From: Trogon surrucura
Taxonomy: Eukaryota > Chordata > Aves > Trogoniformes > Trogonidae
DNA: 64,000 bases
Assembly (NCBI GenBank): GCA_020746105.1
Contig: CM036617.1
Coordinates: 177,038,412-177,102,411 of the forward strand
Reading direction: 5' to 3'
Shown: piece after piece, positions 25,775 to 39,300 of the stretch
How the letters are laid out: every line of letters starts with the position of its first letter
Position numbering within the stretch: position 1 is the stretch's first letter
Position numbers and translations under genes: made by a program
The notes under the pieces: generated by a model
The model's input: only the letters and a program-made list of their open reading frames with translations
What the model was told of the DNA's origin: nothing
Database searches by the model: none

Positions 25775-26275
25775 ATCACAGACTGGTTGATGTTCGACAG
25801 GAGGTCTGGAGAAGATCTGATCCAACCTCTCTGCTCAATCAGGGCCACCTAGAGCCGGTTGCTCAGGTCCATGTCCAGATGCCTTTTGAATATGTCCAAA
25901 GATGAAGACTCCAGAACATTTCTCAGCAGCCTGTGCCAGCGCACCATCACCCTCAAAGTAAAGCATTTCCTGATGTTCAGAGGGAGCCTCCTGTGTTTCA
26001 TTTTGTCACTGATCTTGTCACCAGACATCACTGAAAAGAGCCTGGCTTCATCTTTTTTACGCTCTCCCATCATTATGAGATCATCCTGATCTGCCTTTTC
26101 TCCAGGCTGAACAGCCTCAGCCTTTCCCCTACTGGAGAGATGCATCAGTCCCTTACTCATCTTAATGGCCCTTCACTGAACTCTCTTCAGTATGTTCATG
26201 TCTCTTTTGTACTAGGAAGCCCAGAACTGGATGCAGTACTCTAGGTGTGTCCTCACCAGTGCTGAACAGAGGAGA
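25775..26275 (-). mobile_element. CR1 LINE 3' end, reverse orientation
   Basis: It starts with AATCACAGACTGGTTGATG, the complement of a CR1 tail. The minus strand carries ORF2 remnants (RRLPLNIRKCFTLRVMVRWH, RLLRNVLESSSLDIFKRHLD) and, further upstream in the element, the complement of the 'CCAGAACTGGATGCAGTACTC' region near 26225. Frames are broken by substitutions and small indels, and it is more diverged than its neighbour at 25312-25774. The two copies are different subfamilies, not a recent inverted duplication. Confidence 0.87.
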
Positions 26276-29200
26276 AATGCTCCCCTATACAGTATTTTAC
26301 ACTTCAAACATATACCAGCAATTTCTCAAGTTGTTTAGGTGCTTCCAGGTATCAAGGACAGTATTTCTATTATTTTATTTTTCAGTAACTGTACTAGATA
26401 CACTGTCAGCAATTATTTTAGTAAAAAAGACTGTGTGGTACATATATACATGTAGCTGTGACTATGTACACATCTATATTTCAAACAGGAAAGAGCTATT
26501 CAGAAGACCCCAGTTATACTGAATTTAGTAGCATTTTATGCAGAGTCTCAGCTTGCTCTATGTTACCATAGGGTTTAAGTCTTTGTTGAATAATTCAACA
26601 CTATACTTTTCACTGTTGGAACTTTCATTTATGCCACTATTAGGTTCTCATCTGACAGACAGCTATGGTCCTTGTAACTCTCTTCTTATCTGGAGAAGTA
26701 ATTTTATTTTCTTACCCAGTGCTCATGCCAACCATGCATATAATTTCCCTTGTCTCTCCTTCTGTAAAGTCATTTTTTTCTGACATTTACCTCTTGGATT
26801 TCTTAATTTTAGAGAACATTCATGCCAGGAGCTACTTAAATCATCTTCAGGTATATGCATTCTCCAGCAGCTGTTTCTATTTAACCATGCTTCTTGAACT
26901 TCAAGGAATGGTCTGTGAGAGACCTGTAAGGTTTTTTTCTGCTCATCCATAAAATGACATGCATACTTGAGTTTGAATATCTTCTCCTTCCCACTTGTAC
27001 AGCCCAGCAGAGGTCTCTTAGTAATTCCTGGACACAATTTAAAAATCTTTGCTAGATGAACATGTAAACAAACAATGAAAATAATATATGTCTTGTGTAT
27101 GAAGAGAGTTTAACCCTTTCCACAAACAACCACCAAAGGAAACCCTGTGAGTGTTATGCAATTCTCGGGAAGTAAGGGATCTGAAAATCAAACAACACTG
27201 GGACTTTTTTCTTTAAGGACTGCTGTCAGGCATCTGTGTCATTTAATAAGCACTCAGGCAAAAGGCCATGGTACGCACTTGAATGTAACCATCCTCAAAC
27301 GATGAATCCTCCTTCCCTCTGCAAACACTTAAGCTGGCAGGTACCTTCAGAACTCTCAAAAACGCTTTGTTGATTTTTGTCACATTTAGATCACCAAGAC
27401 AAAACTTTATCAGTGATGTGTCACTAAAGAGAGCAATGGGTAAAACTGGAATTTTATCTATTTCAGATTACGTCTGTCAATGTTTTATGTGTAAATACAT
27501 ACTGCATCAACCTGTCTGTGGTGAACTGATGTTCTCTATTACATCAGTTCTATGTGAGATATTTGATGGAATCCAAAATCTGGATACAGTCAAGAGACAA
27601 GCTTGCTAGAAATTTATTCATATTGATTTCAGGGCTACGCAAATATACATAGGACTCATCCTCTTATCAGAAAATTCCCATTTATCAAAAGGTTTTCTTC
27701 AGATGTTTGCTACTTTGCTTTGATGATAGTAATAAAATAACTTCAAAAACCCATTCATTTTTAGCATTATTATGAATTCTGCCAGGAAATGATCAGGCAG
27801 GATCTGAATGTTAAGCAGGGACAGCATACAGAGGTTTTATATTACAAGTTCCTTTACTTTTGAAAAATAAATACTTTGATAATGGAATAGTTCAACGAAG
27901 CATTCATCTGAAATACCTAAGATTAAAAACACCACAATAATTAATACAGCTACTTGTTATGAGGAAATTATATCAATACGACCAATAAGGAGATGACATT
28001 TTGCTCCCTCATAACAAGAGGGAGCATGTGTGCATGAATTGTCAATCAGGAGTTAGAAGGACTTAGAGGACTATACTCAGGGAATACAGCAAAGGTAAAG
28101 CCACCAAACTTCTATCTGCAGAATTGATAATAAAAGAAAATCTTTGATCCTAAAAGTAAGTCATATTGAAAGCTGAGAAAAAGTTAGCAAGCAATAAAAA
28201 TTAAATATGTTATTAATTTTAATAAATGTATATTAATGAAGAAATGGCATTTGAAAGAAAATTAAAACTATTTTCAGTCTTTTGTACTTCGCATTACCAC
28301 TTGAGAAAGAACACGTTAACTTGTACAACCATAGCCAATGTATCATTGAACTTCTACTTTAAGCCTCATGCAAAATCCACCTTACACTATGAAATAATGC
28401 TCCAATACATTGTGCAAGAGATCCAGTTATTTTATAATTCAGACATGTTATAATATTTATGATCTTAATTATAAAAGGCTTCTACAATCAGGGAAGAAGT
28501 TTATAAATGGCAGATTAAATGAGACTTAAAACCATGTAGGAATCGGGTGCACACATGCAATCCTATAACATATTCAGAGCGCTATCCAGTCAGTCCTCCC
28601 CACATCCTAAAGCAGATTTTCTTACCTGCCTTTGGCTTGACACCCAGTCTGGTATTATACTAAATTACTAGATTATACTAAAGTAATGCAGTATGAAAGA
28701 GTAAAAGCATGAGATGACAGCAGGGACCTTGAAAGCGTGGGCACAGGATGATACCAATATCTGCTGGTTGGTGGTGGAAAGCAACCTTGGGAGCTGTGCA
28801 AAACCAGCATTAGGCTTAACAAAACTTACACATATCCAGCATATGTAAGCCACAACATATATTACAAATCCAGATATAATGCCACATTGCAAATTAATGA
28901 AGAAAAAGCAAGGTGTAGCATGTGCTAGCAAACACATGAAAACGAGCCATTAACATCAGCATCATGTTCATCCTATGAAAAGACCTGGGATGTAGACACA
29001 TTGCTGATTAGACTGTTATTACTTTAATTATGTTAAAAATAAGCTCTTCTTGGCTTTGCCTGTGATGTTCTCCTTTTTTCCCATAACAATGTTTTGAGTG
29101 AAACAAGTTGGTAGAACTTCAGGCACCTATCCTGTAGCTCAGATATAACAGACTGGGAACAGATGGAGACAGTTTGAGATAACAAAGGGCTGAATGGCTG

Positions 29201-32200
29201 AAAGAAAGACAAATTGCATCAATGCACCATCACAGATTAAAAGGAAGAAAAGTAGAGCTGCCGTTTTCAAACTTACGGAAATAACTTCTATTACTTATAA
29301 TTATTTTTTTTACTATAAATCCCTATATTAAGATGGATAACATTGTTATACAGTGTGCCAAAGTAACAAGTACCCTCCTCTTCAAGATCTGGAGAAGAGA
29401 AAAACATCAGGCCTAATAACAACAGTCAAAACTAAGATATAAAGGGGTCTGTAAGAAAGGGAGAGGTGATAACATAGTTTGTGTCCTTTTGCTGACAGTC
29501 AGCCTCACAGCCTGATCTGCCAGTCACCAAGAACAGCAGCAGTCACTCAGCAAGGGGAACTGATTACAGGCAGTGAAAAGTAAGGACAAAGAGTTTGTCC
29601 TGTGCTGGGATTCCTGGCTCCTCAAATGCTGAATATTTATGTTAACATCACATGCTTTAAATGCAATGCGTAAATTATTCTGTGCGTTACTGAAAAATAA
29701 ATGGCATTTTCTTTGTAGGTAGTTATTCTGAACACTATAAGGTAAATTATGGTTAAATAATTATGTCTTTTTTTCTGTCTTTTCTAATCCTGTGAGTGGT
29801 TAGTGAGAGCAGTGACTTAAATTGGTAATTATGATGAATCTCTCTTGCCTTTGGAAAACAAATCAGAATATGAAAGAACACACACCAGTTCAGGTAGCTG
29901 CTGTCACAAGCCACATGTAAGATGACATCATCCACTGTTAAAAGGCTACAAACACGAAATATGCTTTAAAAGTGCATATACCAAATCAGTCTGCAATTGC
30001 CTCAGACTGTGAACATATGTCTGTTGCTAATAGGCACTCCAAAGATAATTAGAGAAAGCCCCAGAAGGATTTCCTTGCAATTTTTGCTGTCACAGATCAC
30101 AAGATTTTTTTCTCTAGGAGACTTCAGAAATTACACAGATCCTTTCAGAATGAACCCTGAGTGAACCCTTCACTTCCAAAGCTCTTATCCATGCAGTTTC
30201 TTAAGTTTTGCTCAACTTTTCCCCAACTAGCCCCACATTTTTGGAACCTTGTCGAGCTGCTGACAGTTCACATAGACATTCCTTACTTCCCATAAGCTAT
30301 GTGAAGATAGCAGTATAATTCATGCCTCTTGATACATCCCAAAGATGGACAGTCTCAAATATTACAGCAGTTGGCTACAGCTGAAGCTCTGCTGTATTTG
30401 GAGAGGAGTAAAAGAGGAAACAGTTCTCAAGAATTTGTTTCCTTTAAAACATCCTGCACTACTGATGATCTCTCCTGTCATATTTTAAGGCTGTCTGCAC
30501 CCAAAAAATCCTTTTGGGTTCATTCAGTGTTTCTTGATCACCAAATAACAGTCAAGAAAAAAACCAAAGTATGAGTAATCAGAAGGTTGTAATCAAGTGC
30601 GATCTACAATTGACACAATGGTATCAACAGTAAAGATAACCAAGCCTCATCTCATCCCAGCCCAGATAGAAACAAAGGCCCAAACAAAGCAAAATTCATC
30701 TTGGTACAGCTGTCTCAGTCCTTTGCTAGTGATGTGCTGGAGCCCTCTGCAGCAATGCTTTCCTGCAACTAGAGAGTCACGGCCATCTGCTGGATTGCTG
30801 AATGACCAAGGATGAATCTTTACAAGCCCTATGAGATCGAGGAGTCACTCTAGATCCAAATATTGCACAAAACTTAGAGCAGCTTGAATGTGGCCTCTAG
30901 GCCTAACACTGACCAGTCCAAAGCAGAAAGCTGATATTTATAATTTCCGAAATCTCTGTCCATCTGGTCTCTAAAACTTTACAATATTCATATTCTGCAC
31001 ATGTCTATTCAACAAGGCTGGTTTTGTAACTTACTCACAATCCCACACCCTGAAATTACTCCATTATATTAGGAAACTAGTCTTAATAAAAATGGGGGTG
31101 GGAACCCTCTCCCTTTTAAACTGTACATCTAACACCTGGAATGTGCCCATCTTTGTTTGCGCTGTTCTGTGTGACTGAAACCAAGTCCCTAATGAACATC
31201 GTTTAATGCCTGCAGCATCCTGACACTGCACTGGTAGAAATATTTAAATTCCCATTTCTGAGATAATTGAAGCTTGGCTTAAATGGGCTCCACAACATTC
31301 CTTTTGGTCTGAACAAAACAATAATTTTTCTCTTTTTTTTTAATTCTCAGCCATGAAAAGCTAAAATGCCTTCCAGTGCCAGCTATTTCAGGGTTAGTGA
31401 AAAATGAAGTAATGCCTTTAAAATGCCTAACAGCTGATGATAGAAAACTCATCCAGAAGATTCTCAACACCTGCAGTTCTGCTTTGCCCGGGAATATTGA
31501 CCATCTATGTATTTGAAATATTTACCAACCCACTGATGGGTAAAACACATCTTTGTTTTGGCTAGTCTCTTGGATTTCTTCAGTTCTTCTTCTGCCCTTA
31601 TGGGTGCTAGTCATCTAATTCATTACTAATAATGTTAACCCTGTAAACTAAAGAATGCAATTGATAAATTATGTCCCAAATAGCAACTTCTATGCTCAGT
31701 ACAAAGGCTAACTGTTCTTCACTTGTCCACAATACTATTTTGTTTAGCTGGACTGTAAAATAATGCCCATTGTATTTTCTTTAGCTGCACTCCATGTAAT
31801 TTGTATTTGCATGTGGGAACAAGAAGAGTGGCTTTGAATAATGCACGTTCAAAAGCCCAAGAGTTCTCCATGGAAGCATTCCCCTACTCAGCTTTCCAGG
31901 GAATTAGCACAGCTCAATATCTTGCAGCACTGGATCCTAAAATATCCTTCACGCCTCACTGCAGTTCATTGGTTGAGTATACATGTACACAGACTCAGTT
32001 CCTGCATGTATCACTGAAAGTGGTTTTAGACTTCATTTCTCAGGGGTTGAATGCCATAGAAACACAGCTAAAAAGCATTTGCTGCACTTATTATTAACAA
32101 AGTCCCTTAGCAGGCCAGTCTCACAGCACAAAATCCACTTAAATACTCCATTGAATACGCTATAGTAGATTTATGGATGTAAATAGCCTTTAGCTTTTAT

Positions 32201-32716
32201 CAGAAATACCAACATAGGCATTAAGAACAGTAGCATTGGGACTTCTAGGTATATTAAACATGGTATTTTAACTAAAGTTGGGGGAGCAAGGAATAATAGC
32301 ATGACTATCAAAGAAACTGAGGGGGGGAATCAAACTTTCACAGTCTGATGAGAGACTAGAGAATCAGTCTTACTGAATCATTATCAGACCTGACTGAGCT
32401 AGCCAATGGATATTTATTGTGACACAAAAACTGATTAAAACTTGACTTCTTTGTAAGAAAGCATTTATTTTCAAGCTCACTTCTTGTTGCCAGACCTTTC
32501 AAACCATAGCCACTTCCTAACTTGCAAAATGTTTCAATGCTTACCTCTTTTATAAAATGCTGCACCAAATTCCCAGACCAGCTGTAGACCATCCTACTCC
32601 TCAGCCCAGAAACATGGCTCAGCAGAAAGGTAAGGAGATAGCTAATAGCCCCTTCAAAGGGGAAGGCCAGCCAACACATGAATTTTCAGCAGCATGGTCT
32701 TAGAAAGTGAAAAGGT
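26276..32716. other. Intergenic DNA, no gene recognised
   Basis: About 6.4 kb of AT-rich sequence with no recognised gene, CR1 or LTR. A perfect 9-bp hairpin lies at 28002-28026. Open frames of 60-110 codons, in both orientations, show no recognisable domain. Confidence 0.5.
28002..28026. repeat. Perfect inverted repeat (9-bp stem, 7-base loop)
   Basis: TGCTCCCTC, loop ATAACAA, GAGGGAGCA. The stem is perfect and G/C-rich inside an A/T-rich region. No polymerase III signal, poly-T terminator or tRNA/miRNA hallmark was seen around it, so no function is assigned. Confidence 0.75.
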
Positions 32717-32794
32717 GTCATGCCAAAGCTCAAATAAGCCCAAAATTGCTATTTTGTCATGTCGAAGAGCAAGTAAGCCCAAAATTGATATTTT
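32717..32794 (+). repeat. Tandem duplication, 39-bp unit x 2
   Basis: Units 32717-32755 and 32756-32794 both start GTCATG and end AAGCCCAAAATTG.TATTTT. About five positions differ between them. Similar spacing and no gap indicate a local tandem duplication that has since diverged. Confidence 0.9.
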
Positions 32795-33066
32795 GGGCTC
32801 CACACAGGACCAGCTACAGAGCGTCTGTGATCTGTGTCACAGCAATATAGCTTGCTTCATTACTCCTGCAGGCTTCCTCAAATTGTTTAGTGATACAGTC
32901 CTTTAATTCTAGGATGTTCCCAAAAGCAAGGGGTCCCACCGCAGCTCAGCTCTGCCCTCTTGTGCATACAGCGTTATGGCATGACCACGTACTGGCTACC
33001 ATATTAAGCGGTGTCAAACGATTTCCTTCAACACAGAGGTTCCTCACGGCTGGGGGAAAAAAACCC
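32795..33066. other. Intergenic DNA, nothing recognised
   Basis: Short stretch before the microsatellite. No feature seen. Confidence 0.5.
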
Positions 33067-33114
33067 ATATATATGTGTGTGTATATATATGTGTACATAT
33101 ATATATATATATAT
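33067..33114. repeat. AT/GT microsatellite
   Basis: Mixed (AT)n and (GT)n tract with about 48 bases of alternating purine-pyrimidine sequence. It produces the I/Y-rich chance peptides in this region on both strands. Confidence 0.95.
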
Positions 33115-36100
33115 TTCGGTGTCTCCATCCCTCAACATTTCAACAATATTCAGTTTTACAGCACTGGCAGAGCAACAGCCACAGAAGCAGAGGGGGCTGG
33201 TGCAGGAGCTATGACGTTGGTGATAAAGTCCCACACTTTCTTCTCCTACTGAATGAAGGATCACTCCTGCCAGCAGACAGCATTTTGTCCCATAACACAG
33301 GCAGGGTCTGTGAGAGCCCTGTCAGGACTGATGTCTCTCACTGCATGGCATGACCTGATGGGGTTCAGAAAGGCAACCATGGGGGCAGGGACATGCTGCG
33401 TGCTGCTCTCTGCATTGTGTTGCCCAAATTGGTTATGCTTGAAGCTAGTTCTGTTTCGACATTACCAGCCTGGAAGATGAGCACTGTGTTGTGGGAAAAG
33501 CTTCTCCTTCAACAGCGACACAGTAAAAATTTAAAGCACACACAACTGCTGGGGGATGGTGTTGCAAAGTCTGGATATAGAGGGGAATATCCTTCCAGCT
33601 CTCTACTTTATGGCTCTAATCCTGCATCAGAAGATGAATCTGAATCGAGATCCTGAAATCCCCTGCTCTTCTGAAATTGTTATCTATTCATAATAATAGT
33701 CCTGTTCTCTTGGAAATACCCTGGAGTACAGCCAGGTTCAGCAGTTTTACATAAAGACAGTTCTGAAATCCCTCACAAGCTAGGAACACAGACACAGCTT
33801 TTCTTTTGCATGGATATTAAGAATCCACAGGTATCATTGGAGGGAAAAAAGAAAACAGACTTTAAATCCTTCACTCGTCCATCTGTAAGATAAAGTTTCC
33901 CTTCTTGCTGCCAGAGAACTCAAGCTCAGAATAGTCTGTTCAGTCTCACTTCAGGAGGAGAAAAAAATAATGAATAAACTGCAAAACTGAGACCTTCTGC
34001 AAGCAGAGAGCAAAAGAAAAAATGACAAGTCTAGCAAATTCCCATCCCACGGTGTTCTGATAGCACTGCCTTTCTCTTGCTATTGTCCTCAGTTAGTTTC
34101 TGGTCTGCCTGATGTTCTGATACCCGGTTCTCCCCGTCTGAAATCCATTGACATTGCCTCAGCGATGCACAACCAAGCCAAACTGACTGCCCATGCAGGT
34201 TTCACGCACAGCACTGGAGAGAGTGCAACACAGAGATATTCAACACTGTGAAGTTTTCTTGGGTTCAGCAAAACTTATTTAGTTCAGTCTTAGTAAATGG
34301 CAGACACCGTACACGTCTCGTGCTCCACTGTGGTTAGTAACTCAGAATGGCAGGGAAGGTCAAGAGACATTCCCCAGCTGGCACAGCTGAACTGGATCTG
34401 GAGACAGAAAGAGCTGCTGGACCCAACTTTATTCTGATCTCCCAGACTTAACAAGTTCTTCCCTCTCTCCTAGTATATGAAATACCACCAAGTAATTAAA
34501 AGAGCAGGTCTGGATGTCTTGTAGCTGCATGTCATTGTACATGGGGCCTCATCCTGCCATGTTTTCCATGGTGAACCTCCATTACTGGCAGATAGCAGAT
34601 GAGGTCAATGGCTGTTTCTAGTGGAGAGGATCTTGGACAGGGAAACTAAATATATTCCACTGGCATAGATGAAGGAAATGCAAGTGTAACTGCAGGAAGG
34701 GTGCTGGACGAGAACTAGATATGAAAAGCTTGCTTTTGGGGTATGAAATTTTCCATGTAAAAAAAAGGTGACAGTAAAGACCTGCAGCACTTCTGCTTTT
34801 CCTCAGATGAATCCTTCTGAGGGTTGTGGCGATTCATTCCCCTGCCATATAAGCAGTGCTGCTTCTTTGCTGATTTTATTAGCTAATTTTATTACCTTCA
34901 CGGCTGGACCAGCAGAAGTAGAGTCAGCTATTTTTGCATAATATAATATGTAATTAGGCAATTAAGGCAGATCCTCAATGCACCTAGAGCAATTCAGTAC
35001 ATGAAGTGCCCATACTGGCCAGGGTAAAGGTAGAGGAGGGCATTGTACAAAAAAAAAGTATTAGTCAAAGGACAAAGTTGGATTCAGAAAAAGTAAGCAG
35101 AACAAAATCACATAGGGCATAATTACTCTCTGATAATTTTTCTTCCCCATCCTGCCACCTCACTCTCTGGCAAAACAGAAGGCCTTGGCGAGGGATAGTC
35201 TTACTTTCCTGTGCTACTGAGGGAACAGACCACAAGGTAAAGATAAGTTGGTCCCTATGGACATGCCTGAGTCCAGTAAAATTCCCCAACTCATAACACT
35301 CACCAGCTCACTTTGGAGTGACTGCCTTGTCTCCCACATCTCAGTATAGGTTAGTGCTCAATATAGGTTAGTGCTGGATCTTCACAGTGAAAAAGCTTTA
35401 CTGGAAAGATGCTAAAGAGGCCTGCGAATCACTGCCAGACTGCACATGTTCTCAGGGGAGACACAAACAGTGTGCAGCCTGGGATGCCCTCACATGAATT
35501 ATCATCAGGAACAAGCTGGCAACTGTCCAGTGGTCACTATGCTCAAGAGCCACTGCCTCCAAGGGCTGCTCATAGGGCACAATTAACTACACACCCATAT
35601 GAGGTGAATTTGCTTGACTAGGCAAGGAGATGCAACAAAAGGTGGTTTCTTGTGCCAATGCAGGGAGATGGCACCACCAAGCAAAGATTCAGTATGAAGC
35701 ACAGGCTCATTGCAGCCACTGATAGGTGAAATAGTTCTGACTATGACTGCAGCAACTAGGACAGACCTGAAAAAAACCTAGAAGCTCATTGTTTGATGAC
35801 GGCTGTTGATGTGAGAGGAGTGCTGCTACAGTGGGCCTTGTTCATCATCCGTGGTTGTGGAGAAAGCAGGGCAGAAGACTCCTGTGATGTGATGTTAATT
35901 GCAGAAGTATTTGTCTATTTCTTTAAATATTTTTTTTCTTTTAAAAATTAGATATAAACTGTTGAACAGTGCTGCAGATATCAGAGTGGAAAAAATAAGA
36001 ATTTGTTCTCTGACCTGGAACGGAACATGGGTCAACTTGAAGGCAAATTTGGGGGTTTTGAATGTGAATGAAGAGCAAATTTACCAGAATGGTGTCATGA

Positions 36101-36339
36101 GGTCTCTCAGCAGACGGACAAGAGCATGTGTTGGAGAATACTGTTAGTATAGTGCCAAAAGTTCTTCTGAATGTTAAAAATTAGTTATCCAAAAAATCAG
36201 CCAAGAACATTGAATCTGTACATTTCAGGCTTCCCTGAAGGCCTTCGGTCAAGGGTTATAGAAAGTGCAGTCTCCTAGAAGAGACTTTACTGAAAAGTAA
36301 AATCACTGAACAGAATTGGTCTGTTTAGCTTAAACCAGG
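33115..36339. other. Intergenic DNA, no gene recognised
   Basis: Somewhat more GC-balanced than the flanks, but no supported gene. A short near-repeat ATAGGTTAGTGCT occurs twice at about 35345-35375. Confidence 0.5.
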
Positions 36340-36385
36340 ACACCTTCCATGAGGAAAATTTTACACCTTCCATGAGGAAAATTTT
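36340..36385 (+). repeat. Perfect tandem duplication, 23-bp unit x 2
   Basis: ACACCTTCCATGAGGAAAATTTT at 36340-36362 is repeated exactly at 36363-36385 (unit described by its first bases ACACCTTCC and last bases AAAATTTT). The identity of the copies points to a recent event. Confidence 0.93.
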
Positions 36386-39300
36386 ATATATCTCATTTAA
36401 ATAGACTCTGAGCTGACTCAGGCACATGTCCTCACATTAATTAATTGCACTGAAGCAAGTTTGCCATGAGATCAAAGAAAGGGTATGCCCAGATGCTTGC
36501 ACAAATATTCCTACAGACTCTGGCTCAGGAACTAATACTTCAAACTCCCTCTAGCCAAACAAGTTTACTAAAAACCTGCAACTATACACAGTCATATCAG
36601 CATTTGTATGCATCTAAAACCCACACATGCCCTGAAGCTGGTCTTGCCTCTGGGATGCACAAGGAAATAGAATAACTTGGCAATGAGCATGACTGCATTG
36701 CAGTGACCAAATGTGATTTAATCATTCACAATGTCACACAGATCAGCTCTGAAGTGATTTTGATTGGCGATGCAGAGATGACCATTAAACAGCTTCTTAG
36801 AAGAGGACAACTTAATCATATTTTCCCTTGGCTCTCTTTCCTTCTGAAGACAGAGTATTCTTATCAACAACAATTATCAGTAGCCCTAGCATACTGGTCC
36901 CCAGCATTACTTAAATACTATCGTCTCTTGTGAGCATGTCGCTAAAAATGCAAAGGAAAGATTCAGTACAATCATTATCTGTCTTCTGAAAGCTAAAATA
37001 AAATTAATCTTTTCCCTTTTTTAAATAAAAAGTAGGACGGAAACAGAAATACTGCTGAGTTTCATTTCAGTCACAACACTTTTTCTCGAAGTTGTCAGTT
37101 TTTTATTCTTCACTGGTTTGTTGTGGCTTTTTAATCCTTAGATTGACAAACCTGGTTATCTGTGTAGCTTAATAAGGTAATTAATGATTTCAAATAATAC
37201 TTAAGCTTAACTTGAACCTTATATGGCCGTAAATGCATCAGCTTTGCAAGCAGCTTGCTTTTCTTCCCAATTAAAATCTGAAAATGTGCTCTAGATCCCA
37301 AAAGGGCTTTTTAATCATATTTTAATTTTTATGGTTCAAAAAGGTACTTACAGAGTATACTAAAATCAGAGTTAATTACAATAATTCTGTGTAATCAAGG
37401 TTGCACCCAATTTTAGATGTATATCATGATATCACTGATGTCACACAAATGTTGACACAGGGCTAAAAATTTCAGGAAATACAAGGCTGATAGCCAGTGT
37501 TATCTGTTGCGCTGTTCACAGTCCCAAATTAATTAGTTGTGGCAATTTTATGGAATTATGCTTTTTCCTTGCACTTCTTTATTTTCCCCTACACCTACTG
37601 TGCAACTCCTTGTAGCTAGCACTATTAGTTCACCACTGATATTTCTAAAACTATTTAAAATTATATATTCTGCTGGTTTAATGTCTTCTAAAGGCAAGTA
37701 TCGATGCATGTAAGAAGAATATGTATTCTTTCTCTGTCATCATTCTGTATAGGGATGTTTTGATGAAAACAGTAAGAAACCCAGTGAAGAACAATCAATA
37801 AGCATATTCCCATGGACAAGTCTATTTTTTATTTTGTTTTTCACTCAAAGGGTTCTCGTTAAGAAATCACATTGATCTATCCAAAATGAATATTAATAGA
37901 CTGGACAAAGAAAGTAGGTAGATAATTCATTATGCTGGTCTAAGAGGAGAGCAAATCAATGCTGTTGTTCAATTGTTCAAATAACTAAAAAACACCATGT
38001 GAATTCATGCATTATGGTTATGTTAAGACAAGTACAGTGCTTGCAGATGAAACCTGAACTGGCATTAAATTAGCTAACCTCACAGAGGATAATTTACACT
38101 CTTCTCAAAGGTCCTCAGTTGCTGACCAACTCTAAGTCAAGATCTGATTCTTAAAACAGTCAGATAAGTAAGTCATGGTAACAAAGGAAAATAAGATTCA
38201 AGTTTCAGATTTCAAGGGTATCCAGAGGTGATCATGGATTGAAGGTCTGATTTGTAACTGCATTTAAACTGCCTCCCTGCTTGAAAGAAAGGATGGACCT
38301 TGCCCACCAAGGCACAGCCCACTTCCCCAAACTGCAAATATAAGCCCACCAGCAATAGGTTTGCTTTTCTTAGCTTTTGCAGTAATTATTTTTAAAGAGA
38401 CTACACAGACTTATAGGCTTCTATACACTATAGGTAGAAATTCACTGGACTGAGTAGATCCTCCACCTGAATTTTAGTGTAGTCCAAGGAGAATTTCAGT
38501 AAAGCTTGATTCCGTTCTCCCTGTTGTCAGCTGCAGTTAAATCTTTAACAGAACCAGAAAAAAAAAAAAAAGACAGTATTTTATTTTTAAGGGCCAAATT
38601 AGTTTCAGCATTTGGGAAAACAGTAATTGCACTCTCTACAAAAAAGAAATCCATTACACGATATTAGAATGTAAAATGAGTCCTCTAGGAAAGTGTGGTC
38701 CTGTGATACAGGGTAGTACAGTGGAAAAACACTGAATTGTACACAGCTATACACTCATAGTAGGACTTTTCAGCTCACCTGAAATATTGTTTGAGACAGC
38801 ATGGCCCTCCTGGGACAAAAGGAACTGTACTTGTGAGTAAGGTATATAGTTCTCAGAAAGTACTAAATCATATTTCTTATGGGTAACTTTTGCCCAATAA
38901 ACAAACTGCTGTTAAATCATTAGATTTCTCAAATAGCAAGTTCTGCCATGGAAACTGCATGGAAATAACCAATGGATTTTTAAAAAGGATTTTTCCTCCT
39001 GTGTAGATGCAAAATGCCACTCAAAAAGCAAATCTGAATGATGACAAAAATCCTGTCTTCTGAGAATTCACAACCCATATTACAACACTGCCACAATCTC
39101 TGCTTTTAGTTGTGCTGATGTGAAAGGCATAAATGAAGCACAAAAAAAAAGGCTGAATGCATGTTCTGAATCAGTCCTAAGAGGTGATCTAGGGTCTTGA
39201 AAGTTCTCTGCACCTGGAATCTTATCTGAAATAACCTGGAGTTTCATGCAATGTGCAGACATAACCAAACTACTTTTACTGGGGGAATGACTGATGCAGC

